NCBI RefSeq assembly: GCF_001661265.1
Contig: NW_017567010.1
Location: 124,001-188,000, forward strand
Length of the DNA stretch: 64,000 nt
From: Saitoella complicata NRRL Y-17804
Lineage: Eukaryota; Ascomycota; Saitoellomycetes; Saitoellales; Saitoellaceae
Direction: 5' to 3'
This document shows, piece after piece, positions 31,104 through 41,933 of this stretch. Made by a program: the position numbers and the translations under genes. The notes under the pieces were generated by a model. The model was given only the letters and a program-made list of their open reading frames with translations, was not told the origin of the DNA and searched no databases. How positions within the stretch are numbered: the stretch's first letter is position 1; each line of letters begins with the position of its first letter.

Positions 31104-33305
31104 ATGAGTTCTCAATCTTCGCGGCTACAGAGCGTGCCCGAGTACGTCCTCCTTTTCTGCCCACAATTGCGCTGTGCGCAGCCAAGACCATTCACTGACA
31201 GGGGTCGTAAACAGGTTCATCGAGACAACACCAACCGAATCCCTCCAATCTCGCACAGACTCCCTCGCCTCCTTCGGCTCCCTTGGTCCCCCTGACCTCG
31301 TCCACCTCAACAAAATCCACCTCAAGTCCCAATTGCGACAAGGATCTTACCATTTCGTGAGCGGAGTCGATGCGTCGAGTTCTGCGTCCATTGCGGCGTA
31401 TATGAACTTGTTGACGTATGATTTGGGACGGAGTGAGGGGTGGTTCTCGGGTGGGAAGCAGACTTGGAAGATCGAGAGTGGGACTTATTGGTATGTCACC
31501 GAACAACAAGCCCTATATGCTTGGGCGAGGCTGATTGAGTCACAGTTGTTACAATGCGTTCTCCCGCGTCGACCTTCGCGTAGATGTCAGAATACCTGGA
31601 AGCGTCGAATCCTATGCCGTGGACTCCCGTGGCCAAAAACTCGAAGCGACGGCGGATCTGTGGACAGAAGCTTACTTGTGCGGAGTCATCCGCGCCCTCC
31701 TCTACTCCGACGAAGAAGCCTACAAAATTGTTGGCTACCGCAAACTCAACCCGGTCGACGGCATCGAAGCCGAACAGAAGTTCCTCGATGTCGCCGAGAA
31801 GTTGTTTTTCAAGGCTTGGACGTTGGGAAGCGAGCCAGAAGTCCAGATCGCGAACTCGATTACGAATTATTTGGTTAGCGCTTTACTCAAGTACGGCGAG
31901 ATGAGCGGACAGTATTCCTCCCTCGTAAACCTGTTCGAAAAACTCCGAACGCGGGATCCAGAAGTCGCAGCCCTCCTCGCAAAAACATACATTGACATGG
32001 ACGAAGAAGTCCGCGCCATAAAACTCCTGCACGAGACTATGCAACAACTCCCGAACTCTCACCAACTCCTCAACGTACAAGCTCAATTCCTCGTCAAGAA
32101 GGACCGGCGTGACCTCGCTCTCCTCTGCGCAAAACGCGCGGTGAATAACGCACCGAGTGAGTTCACAACTTGGGCACGATTGACAGAGATTTATATCTCA
32201 TTGGGCGACTACGAATCCGCACTCCTAACCCTCAACAGCTGTCCGATGTTCACCTACCACGAACGTGACGCCCACCGGATGCCACCCCCCGCCCGGCAAC
32301 ACATGCCCGTACCCTCCGAAACCCTCCTCGACGAACTCGCCGAGCGGGATCCGAAAGCAAACGAGGTCGCGGATGCGGCGTTGTTACGACTTCCGGCACC
32401 GGGGTTGCGGGGAACGTTCATGGGCGCTTATGGTTTATTGACGAAGTTGGTTGGGAAGATTGGATGGGATGAGTTGTTGAGGACGAGGAGTACGGTTTTC
32501 GTGATGGAGGAGGAGTATCGGCATCAAAAGGAGGAGCCGGCGCCTGGGGATAGTGGGGTAGGGGAGGGAGAAGGGGAGGGCGTGGGAGAGGGTGTAGAGA
32601 ATGGGGAGGAAGGTGGATTTGTGCCCGGTATTCCTACGATTAATATCCACGAACCTACGGATGGAGAAGCGACACCAGAAAACGGCGAAGTCGCCGAGGA
32701 GAGCGGGAAAGACAAGAAATTGAAAAAGTCGCCCTTCCAGCACAAACGCCTTTGCGAACGCTGGCTCGACAACCTCTTCATGGTCCTCTACGAGGACCTT
32801 CGCGTCTACACCATCTGGCGCGCCGAAATCACCCATTTCCGCCAACAACAACTCACGTATCGCAAAACCGCTGCCGAATGGGAAATCTTGGGTGATTTGG
32901 CGGCGAGACTCCAGCATAGGCCGGAGAGTGTCGAGGCATATCAGAAGTGTTTGGAGACGAAGTATAGTCCGAAGGCGTGGAGAGCGTTGTTGCAGTGGCA
33001 GTTGGAGAGGGGGGAGTGGAATCGGGCTGTGGTTAGTGTGATGAAGTTGGCGGTGTGGAGTGCGAGGTGGTATACTGAGGTGAATTCAAAAACCACAGGA
33101 ATCTGCTCGATCAATTGCTAATGTGTTTGTGTTTTTACAGTTCTCCCCCGATTTGATCCGAGCGTTCCGATTGATCGTTGCGGCGGAAGGAGCAACGAAG
33201 GTCAACAGTGTCCTCAGTGCGATGAATTTGCCGAAGGATATCCGGACGTTTCTCAACAATTGTGATTTGTCGAGGCAGTATAAGAGTGTTGGGCATGACA
33301 TGTAG
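31104..33305 (+). CDS. Exomer subunit, Chs5-Arf1-binding protein (ChAPs family)
   Basis: Four exons: 31104-31141, 31215-31490, 31546-33079, 33141-33305; introns of 73, 55 and 61 bases; 670 residues. ChAPs proteins (Bch1, Bch2, Bud7, Chs6 in yeast) form exomer with Chs5 and carry selected cargo such as chitin synthase from the trans-Golgi to the cell surface. Family features are an N-terminal SYHFVSGVDASSSASIAAYM, SVESYAVDSRGQKLEATADL, and tetratricopeptide-like helices from about residue 230 (KTYIDMDEEVRAIKLLHETM). A Gly/Glu-rich, likely disordered insert lies near 480-530. Most fungi outside budding yeasts have one such gene, so a single BCH1/BUD7-like subunit is expected. The start is divergent from GLO3, 185 bases away, also a Golgi Arf1 partner. 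Confidence 0.9.
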
Positions 33306-33620
33306 CAGCTCGAGCTTCGACAGTACAAATCTTGGGAGAGATCATTTTTATCAAATATACCAGATACATGTTTCTATTCCTTTTCTCTCATAGTCGGTCA
33401 ACACGGGTCATTTTCGCCGAGACAAGCGGGTACATCTAAGCGGGTTGAGATCATCGCGCGCGCATGCCGCAAGGGATATCGACATAGGTGCCGATTGCAC
33501 CGAGTCCCTTATTACGAGTCAAGTACACCGCTGAATTCCACAAAGAACCGTCGGAAGGCCAAGAGAACGATAGAGAAGACAACAAATTAGACAGCATTCA
33601 TCCAGCATACATTCAACCAA
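33306..33620. other. Intergenic, no gene seen
   Basis: 315 bases between two + strand genes, containing the exomer-gene 3' end and the promoter of the DUF1769 gene. Nothing is recognised. Confidence 0.5.
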
Positions 33621-35992
33621 ATGCGTCTCCGCGTCCGTGTTGGTGCTGACCTTCACTCCCTCGAGGTTGCACATGTGAATGACGAGACGAAGCCGACTGA
33701 GATTGACTCTGAGCATTTTGTCGGTCGCATCTTTGTCAGGATACGAGATTTCGGTATGCCTGTATCCATCTGTTTATCACAAGACGTAATACTGACAACC
33801 CGCATACAGAAGGAGTAGCTCCCCAAGGCTGCCAGCCCGTTCGCACGTCCGAATACTTCAACGGACGGAGTAGGAAGTTCCATATTCAGGTCGAGGGAAG
33901 GTTTAAGGGTGGTCCGTATAACGGAGACCAAGTGTACGTTAAACTCTACCTCCCTATATCCAAAGTCGACAGCTGACAAGGATTCCACAGGTGGTTCGGA
34001 ACGCAGTTCGAAAAGATGGTCGCGATTCCGGAGCTGGCTTTTAACGCTGGTATGAAGGTCGCGAAGTATATCGACCCGGCCGTGTTCTACGAGAAGAAGG
34101 CTCCTCATCCATACGTCATGGTAGGTAGTCATTCTAAGCTACTTTCTTTGGAGGTGCTGACGAACCGCTTACAGTCCCCTTACCTCGCCTCGGTCAACAC
34201 GCTCTCAGCATGGCCAGCTCCTCATAGAGAAGACCAGGCTGTAGTTGGACATCGACAATCAGCTGGTTTGGCAGAGTCAGACGACGAATATTGTTCCTCC
34301 GAGTCAGAAGAGGAGGATCTACCAACTACTCCGCCCCAGCCGAAGGCTCTCTCCGCACTCCCCGCGCATATGCAGAAAACGGACCTCGCGCGACCAGGGA
34401 TGTCCCCGTCGTTTTACTCATTTAAGGGGTTCAGAGACGACCCTAAGTACAAGCGGGTTGTCTCTCCTACGTCTACGTCGGGATCGGGATCAAGCACCCC
34501 CATCACGCCCACGGAATGGACAGGTACTTTGGGTATGCACCAGAGGCCGGAGGAGCTAAGTCAGCTACCACCTTTCGAATTCGATTTCGACAGTGACGAG
34601 GAGGATGATACAGCATCATTCTTCACTGCCCGCGAAGGACCGGAGGAGGATCCCTTTGACGACGTTGTCGTGAGAACGTCGAGAGCGAGGGCGCCTTCTG
34701 TTCCCGCCGGGCCGGAAGATGAAGACGTCGTTATAGATGCGGTTGTGGCGGACGACACATCCATCAATGAAGGTGTGCATGAGCACAAAAAGCACCACTA
34801 CCACATCCACCCGAAGAAGTCCGCGAAGAAGATCGCGAGGAAGTTGCACCTGATGAAACCAAAGGATCCTAACAAGGAAAAACACAAGGACGGGTCGAGT
34901 ACGCCGGAGTCGCATACACCTGATGAGACACCGAGTCATTCGCCGAGACGAAGTTTGAGTTTGAAGAAGAAGGATAAGTCTGAGAAGACCAGTCCTCGGA
35001 ACAGCGAGGATACGACTCGTTCAGGGCAGAGTACTCCCTCCACGGTCGTCGGTCCCCGAAGCAGTATGCACCTCCCCGCCACCGCCCGCGTAACGTCACC
35101 GCTTGCCGGACAACCTACTGAAGCACAAGTCCATGCTTCGAACTCATTCATCTCGACGCATCCCGGATCCTCGAGGAGTTTGTTGCAGATTGCGGAGCAG
35201 GCTCATCAGGCGCAGGTGTTGAGGGAGGATTCGAGGAAGGATTCAGGGTTGGGACTGATTAATGAAAATTTCAGAAAAGATGGGGATGAGATCCCGGAAA
35301 CGGGAGTGAGGAAGGCGAAGACTGAGCCCATGGGTGAACCTTTAGGACTTCCGGGTCAGGTGGAAGGGCAAGGGTTGGTGACGCAGACTTCGATGCCCGT
35401 TGGTGGGGTCACGCAATGGTCAGGTGAGCCGCAGATTGTGAGTGGGGTTCAGAACATGACTACTGCGTCGCCTGAGCCGATGCCCGTGGCACCAGTCAAG
35501 GAACGACACCACCACCACAAACACAGCCACGAGCACCGGCACAAGTCATCTACGCCTAAATCCCCGCCGCCGCCTGATGATGGTTTGTCGCATAAATTCG
35601 ACAGGGAACTCGGACCATGGAAGTTTAGGGATCCGAAGGTGGAGCCGATTGAGGATGCAGGGTTTGTCGGAGCTGATTTGCATACGGTGAAGGAGAGAAG
35701 GAAGTACTTTGCCGGCAGTGTGGAGAATCGGAAGAAGTTTGTGTTTGATCCGGATGTGGTTTACTGCGTACGTTGCCTTAACCCCCTTGCCAGTCACACC
35801 ATACTAACATGAGACCCATAGATGTCCTTCTTCAGCCCACACATGAACTTCAACACATTCGATCTGAAAATCGGTCCAGTAAGTATCAACGTCCATAAAT
35901 ATTTGCAGGGAATGCCGGTGACGTATATGTGTCGTCACAGCGATGATGAGAATCTTGTCTTTTGGGTTGTGGAGTTTGATTTGGTTGATTAG
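33621..35992 (+). CDS. DUF1769 (UPF0590) protein with large disordered insert
   Basis: Five exons: 33621-33753, 33810-33933, 33991-34120, 34175-35767, 35822-35992; introns of 54-57 bases; 716 residues. The N-terminal 150 residues match DUF1769: MRLRVRVGADLHSLEVAHVN, a pattern FVGRIFVRIRDF, then YFNGRSRKFHIQVEGRFKGG and FNAGMKVAKYIDPAVFYEKK. The family's C-terminal piece (FFSPHMNFNTFDLKIGPVSI and VVEFDLVD) is at the very end. Between them sit about 500 residues rich in Ser, Pro, Glu, Lys and His, including HEHKKHHYHIHPKKSAKK and ERHHHHKHSHEHRHK. So the domain is split by a long, probably disordered insert. DUF1769 function is not known; I infer no activity. Confidence 0.82.
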
Positions 35993-37055
35993 GTATGGCC
36001 ACGAGTAATGCGCGCGAGCCTGCAGCCGAGCGTCGATTTCTTTGTACGATATTGTGGGAGTTTTGGGCGCTTAAGCTTCATGGTGCTTTTTATGGGTTTC
36101 ATGGGGATACGTACACGGCAAAAGCGTAAGATAGGTTTTGTTGAGCTTAATGATATGTTCGTAATTGCACTTGCTTGGAAACTCGCTTAAAAGTCGTCAA
36201 GGGGGTTCCGTTGAGTCGTGTCGAATGTTCAAAAGATCTCACGGTCACGTGCCTTTTGCACGTTTGCACTCTGCTGAGGAATCATTTCACAAGCAGAACA
36301 AGCTTGCAGACGACCTATATTTTTGACAAGTCATATGACGGCACTGTTAAATCGCTCGAGCGAGCTTTGCTTTGCTCACGTGCCTCCACGTAGTGGTGCT
36401 TTCGGCCCGTTTTCCAGCGGACCTGCGGCAACAACTTCACGGCCAAGTTACTCATCAAAGAGCGGATCGCTACAACTTGTCCGCACGGCCACCCGCTTTT
36501 TAACCTTTGGCTTTTGCGTATGCCGTCTCATCATAACATGCGTGCTTTTATGGTTGCAGGTAATGACAACCAATGACATGCAATCTGAGAAGGTGCCCAT
36601 TCGTTGCCAGAGAGGTGTACGCAGCACAGCGTACCGAGTGCTGAGTCTCTAGGAAGCGTCGTCTTTATTTGTGCGATCAAGATGGGATGATGAAAATCCT
36701 TCGCAACTCCTAGCGCCTAGCGTCTTCGCCGTTAGGGCCAACGTGGGAACCAATTGCAGGCTCGCGACCGTCGTTCGTAGCAGGCACCGCCACGATATTT
36801 CAGAATGCCGGGGGTCCCCTCTTTTTTATAAGCTCGACCTTGTGTCAAGAAGTGGGGTATTTGCGTCATGTGTACACCAGCGGACCGGTTGACCATGCGG
36901 TAGAAGGCGGCTGGAACGCGAGCCGAAATGAATGCCTACGGCAAGGGTCAGGAAACGAGCGTGAGAGCAAATCAATCATCTTGGTTTTAACAGTAGCCTA
37001 TCTTACAAAACACATGAAAACCTATCGTAGCAAACGTCCGCCATCAAAAAAAACC
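35993..37055. other. Convergent intergenic region, no gene seen
   Basis: 1.06 kb between the 3' ends of the DUF1769 gene (+) and FOX2 (-), long for convergent genes in this window. Short frames (for example 36323-36652, +) have no domain. No tRNA, repeat or transposon feature was found. Confidence 0.45.
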
Positions 37056-40000
37056 TTACATCTTCCCCTTCGGTCCACCAATGAGATCACCAATGCTGGC
37101 AGCCTTCATCATGTTACCTTTAATCTTAATCTTTCCGCTCATGAACAACTTCTGCGCATTCGCCTTGCCGGTAGCGAGGTCAACCAAGGTCTTATCCGCG
37201 ACGGAAATGGTCACGTCAGCCTTAGGAGCCTTCCCTGCAGCGACCTTTCCGGTTTCCTTGGCGTCAATGTACCACGACTGGATCTTGCCCTCGTCGTTCT
37301 TGATGTCGAATTGGAAAACAGCAGCGGCCTTCTTCAGCTTCGCATCCTTTTCCTTCTTGGAAGCGGAATCCAACTGCTTCTTCGCGGTGCTGAAAACCTT
37401 GCTGGCCATGAATCCAGGAACTTCGACTTCGCCCTCCTTGACCTCGGCTTGCTTGGTCTCCTTCTTGACCTCGGAGGGATCAAACAACTCAACGGCAGCG
37501 GACGAGATACAGACAGTGTTCCTCTCGACAACCTTGGTCGTGAAGATGACCTTGTTTCCTTCCTTCCACATCTCGGTACGGAGAGTCTCGCCAGGGTAGA
37601 CAACACCAGCGAAACGAACCTTGATGTTCTTGTACGGACCGAACTTCTGGTAGATGTGCTTTCCAGAGAACCCAAAGAAACAAAGGCCGTGCAAGATAGG
37701 ATCCTTGAACCCACCTACAGAAGCGAAGCTAGGATCGATGTGGAGTGGGTTGAAATCACCCGACAAACGATAAACCGCAGCCTGATCCGGACTGGTCTTC
37801 TCCTCAACCACGGCATCAGGCGCACGACCCGGCGGCTTGTTCTCCGCCGTCGCAGCACCACGGTTTGCACCCTTACTCTTCCCACCGAACCCACCCGAGC
37901 CACGGATGAAAGTCGTACTCTGATTCTCGAACACAACCTCACCCGTCTTCGCGTCCTTGGTGGTCGTAGCGACAACAACCGTCGCAGCCTTACCCTTGTC
38001 GACAACCTCCAAGATACGGGGCTCAGTGACGAGCTCGCCACTTGTCGGGATAGGGAACTTCTTGATCTCCAAGAATTGCTCACCGTGAAGCAACATCCTC
38101 GGGTCGAACTTGGGCAAAAAGTCACCGGGGCTGAGACCAGCACCGAATTGAGGGATGACACCAAAGGTGGGCAAGACCTCGAAATCATCAGAACCTTCGA
38201 AAGTCCACTTGAGGTCAGTGCGCTTAGCCCCGATACCGAGGTTGTACAAAATGAGCGTCTTCTCATCAAACTTGTAATGATGCGGCTGCCCCTTCAAGGC
38301 CAGCGCCTTCTTCGTAACCTCATCCTGCGCATCCCCACCCGTACTTGCACCTACTCCACTCGCGCCACCCTTTCCACCCGTGTTCGACATATTCTCCAAA
38401 ATAGCCCTTACACCCTCATCCGGCGCATCAGGCCACGTCGCCTTCTCATCAAACACGCAAATCCTCTCCCACGCCTCCGCGACCATCTCCGGCGTCAACC
38501 CCCCATCAACAGGGAACGCAACGCCTCCCGTACGCTGCCAACGAACCCTACCCATCCATCCGCTTCCGACTTCAAAGTGATACCCGGTACAAGGGACAGA
38601 AGCGTGGGAGAGCGCGGCAACGAAGGGGGCGACGTATTCGGGTTTGAACGCCTCTACAAGCTCGAGTGGGAGGATGGTTTTGGTCATTGCGGTACCAGCG
38701 TTGGGCGCGATACAGTTCACCAAGATGTTGTTCTTCTTGCCCTCACGAGCAAGGGCTTTGGAGAACCCGAGGATAGCGGCCTTTGCGGTAGAGTAGTTCG
38801 CCTGTCCGAAGTTTCCGTAAAGTCCAACAGCGGAAGCAGTGTTCACGATACGTCCATACTTCTGCTTCAACATATGGGGCCAAGCAGCTTTAGTGACCTT
38901 GTACGTTCCACGGAGATGGACTGCCTGTACTTCATCCCACTGCTTATCCGTCAGCGAGGCAAAAGATTTGTCGCGGAGGATTCCGGCGTTGTTGATTACG
39001 ACGTGAATCGCACCAAAGTTATCCAGACAAGTCTTGATGACGGCTTCGCCGTCTTCGACGGAGTGCTTGTCACCGGCGGCTTGGCCGCCCTTTGCCTGGA
39101 TTTCAGAAACGGTCTTGGAGGGGTCCATGACGTCGTTTACCACGACCTTGGCGCCGAGTTTGGCGAACTGGACAGCGTACGCACGACCAAGTCCACCCCC
39201 TGCGCCGGTGACAAGGACAACCTTGTCTTTGAAGTCGACAGGCTCCTTGCTTTGTGCGTTCGGAGGAAGTTTCTGAGCGGATTCGAGCATGCCGACGTAG
39301 TCGATGTCGGTGATGGAATCGGGGTATGTTGGGTTTTTAAAGTCGGTGACTTGGTCCCACTTGGCCAAGACGGCGCTCGGGGTGAGAGTCTCGTCTGTCT
39401 TGAGAAGAGCTCCAGAAGCGCGTTCCCAACGAAGTTTGGACAAGAATCCAGCACCACCCTCGAAGACCTGTCCAGACTCGGAGCAGGAGTCATGAACGAG
39501 GTACGCAACAAGCGGAACAATCCAGTCAGGCTTAAGGTTTGCAAGGACCTCAGGCGGCATGACAGTCTCCGTCATCCTCGACGCAGCAATCGGCGCAATC
39601 GCATTACAATTGATGTTATACTTGGCCCCCTCCTTCGCCAACGTCTTCGAAAACGCAACTAACCCCAACTTCGCCGCCGAATAATTCGTCTGCCCAAAAC
39701 TCCCATACAACCCCGCCGCACTCGTCGTGTTGATAATGCGTCCGTATTTCTGTTTACGGAAGATTGGCCACGCGGCTTTTGCGCATTTGTAGGAGCCGCG
39801 GACGTGGACGGTTTGGATGAGGTCCCAGTCTGCGTCCTTCATGTTGCGGAAGGAGACGTCGCGGAGGATGCCGGCGTTGTTGATGAGGATGTGGATGGAG
39901 CCGTAGGTGTCGAGGGCGGTTTGGATGATGCGGTCGCCGTTGTCGACTGAGTCGTAGTTGGCTACTGCCTTACCTCCTGCCTTGACAATCTCTGTATATC

Positions 40001-40284
40001 CAATTAGCGACATTCATGAGATGTCAATCCGAGTTCGATATACCTTCGACAACGACATCAGCGGCCTTCGCATTCCTCCCCTCCCCCTTCGCCGTGACAC
40101 CAAGATCATTCACAACGACATTCGCTCCTCTACTCCCGAAAAACTTGGCATAAGCACGACCGAGGCCACCTCCCTACACGCATTCATTAGCATACATCCC
40201 GGGATAACGACATTCTCAGGGTCGATTGGCACGTACGGCACCGGTAACGACGACGGTCTTGCCGTCAAAGCGTAGTTCTGACAT
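37056..40284 (-). CDS. FOX2: Peroxisomal multifunctional enzyme type 2 (FOX2) with SCP2 domain
   Basis: Three exons: 40284-40237, 40173-40044, 39991-37056; introns of 63 and 52 bases; 1037 residues. It performs hydration and (3R)-hydroxyacyl-CoA dehydrogenation in peroxisomal beta-oxidation. Domains in order: SDR 1 ([23 protein letters not shown]), SDR 2 ([25 protein letters not shown]), hotdog hydratase-2 ([20 protein letters not shown] near 740), then a C-terminal SCP2 sterol-carrier domain (about 915-1037). Yeast Fox2 lacks SCP2, while animal and some basidiomycete enzymes have it. The last residues are GKM, close to but not a canonical PTS1. Exon 1 is only 16 codons and splits the first glycine motif. 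It is divergent from QCR10. Confidence 0.95.
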
Positions 40285-40633
40285 GGTTGACTGTATGGAG
40301 ATGGAGGTTAGGGGGTGAGATGAGAGGAGAGGGGACCCCTTATAGCATTGCTGAAGTCACATGCATGCGTCGGTCTGGGAGCGGCTGCGGGGTTTCGGCA
40401 TCGACGGAGGCATGTGAAAGAGGCAGCCTGGACGAGCTCATTCTCAAGATACCAGCTACATTACCAGGCTTGGTTTGTTTTTGCATAACGTTTTTAAAAA
40501 TCATAATCAAAACAGGTGTACTCAACTGGTTAATTTTCGATCAACCCCACGAATCTGTGGTCCTGCACGGTACCTCTCGTCCAACCGATATATCGGAACA
40601 TCACCAAGAACCACCTCCATACACAAACTCAGA
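40285..40633. promoter_or_regulatory. Divergent promoter, FOX2 / QCR10
   Basis: 349 bases between two divergent starts for a peroxisomal and a respiratory gene. I see no CCTCGG element of the FarA type in it. The QCR10 side ends in CACAAACTCAGAATG. Nothing further is recognised. Confidence 0.4.
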
Positions 40634-41034
40634 ATGTACTCATCTGTCTCCGTACGTCTCTCCCCCATTATTTCCTACCTGCACCCCCCCAGCGCTGCTC
40701 CCCCGGGATCCCCGTCTTGAACGTTTTTGCTGACGATGTGTTCATAGCCCATCCCCTCCGGGTACGGACCCCGTTACGGAGCTCAGCCGCATTTCTTGAA
40801 GATGACCCCCGAGAAGTTCGGCCGATGGGCTCCTTCCTTGGTCGCATGGGGTGCTACTGCTGGTGTTGCTGCTATCTTCCTTTTGTCTGGTCTTCCTAGG
40901 ATGAAGAGGGATGTTTTGCAGAAGGTTCCCTGTAAGTGTCCTGCGTGCCGTGATGGAATGAATGCTAATGGGCTGGAATAGTCGTCGGTGGTTACTTCAT
41001 CAACGAGATCCCTGCTTCTGACTCTCCTTTCTAA
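40634..41034 (+). CDS. QCR10: Cytochrome bc1 complex subunit 10
   Basis: Three exons: 40634-40651 (six codons), 40748-40931, 40982-41034; introns of 96 and 50 bases; 84 residues. It is a small single-span subunit of ubiquinol:cytochrome c reductase in the inner mitochondrial membrane. The middle holds the membrane helix WAPSLVAWGATAGVAAIFLL, flanked by PHFLKMTPEKFGRW and GLPRMKRDVLQKVPFVGGYF, as in fungal Qcr10. The first intron is the longest well-supported one in the window. Length agrees with the family (about 77 residues in yeast). Confidence 0.88.
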
Positions 41035-41933
41035 GCGAGTTGTTCGGGGATGAGAAAATGGACGATACTACGATTGGATGGGGAGTGTTGATATACTATA
41101 ATAAACAAAGCGCCGAAGCGACCTTTCAAACGCCTTTTGAACCGATCATTGTGATTGCTTTGGGGCTGTGAACGACGTCGGTGGCAAGAACCCGGCGATC
41201 CGGAACACTTGTTACGAAGAAACACTGACACCGACTCAGCCAAAAACTACGGTCGGGACTGGTTGCTGCGATGTACTATCACTTCCTGTCGATGCTCTGG
41301 ACTTCTTGATCGGGGACCACGTTTCGTGATATGCTGTGTCCACTGACCATCTGCGAATTTCGACAGCTCATACGGATGTCAATGCACACATAACGCCTTT
41401 CACGAGGCTCCACTGCCCTTCTCATCAGCTTTGCCGATGCTTACGGCTATGAAACCCTTAAAAATTGAGCGGCTCGTCAAGGTTTCTTACTGATGCGACC
41501 CATGCGTGGCAAAATCCATCAGAGCCACTCATGGCCGCCAACCCCGACTGCAAAGTATTAATTGTATAACCATAATCATCCTGACTTCGTATCACAGTCC
41601 ATTGATCATCCACCTTGTCCGTGTCCTGACGTCCTTGGCCCCTTTCTATGCCGGCCCTGGCGCACGCCACACTCTATCCAGGATGTACGTGAGTCCGTAT
41701 GGAACACAGCCAAGCAGAACCTCCCAGATCAAGCACGACATCACCAGCACCTTTCCATATCTACCTAACGACGAGACAATCATCATCAATAGCATTTATC
41801 ACCAACAAACTCCACGTTGACGGACTCAAAGGCATACAAACATAACCGCCTCACCTGGGCCACAACCTCCTCCTTCACCCTCCGCTCCTCCACAACCACC
41901 GCCAGCGGTTCCGGCTCCGCAGTACGAGGGCAT
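41035..41933. other. Intergenic, no gene seen
   Basis: About 900 bases between QCR10 and the RBR ligase gene. The part from 41817 is open in the RBR frame but begins without ATG, so an unplaced 5' exon of the next gene is possible. Otherwise nothing is recognised. Confidence 0.4.

Noticed and set aside
36840-39662. 940-codon open frame opposite FOX2
   Set aside because: FOX2 on the other strand has four recognisable domains. The reverse frame has none.
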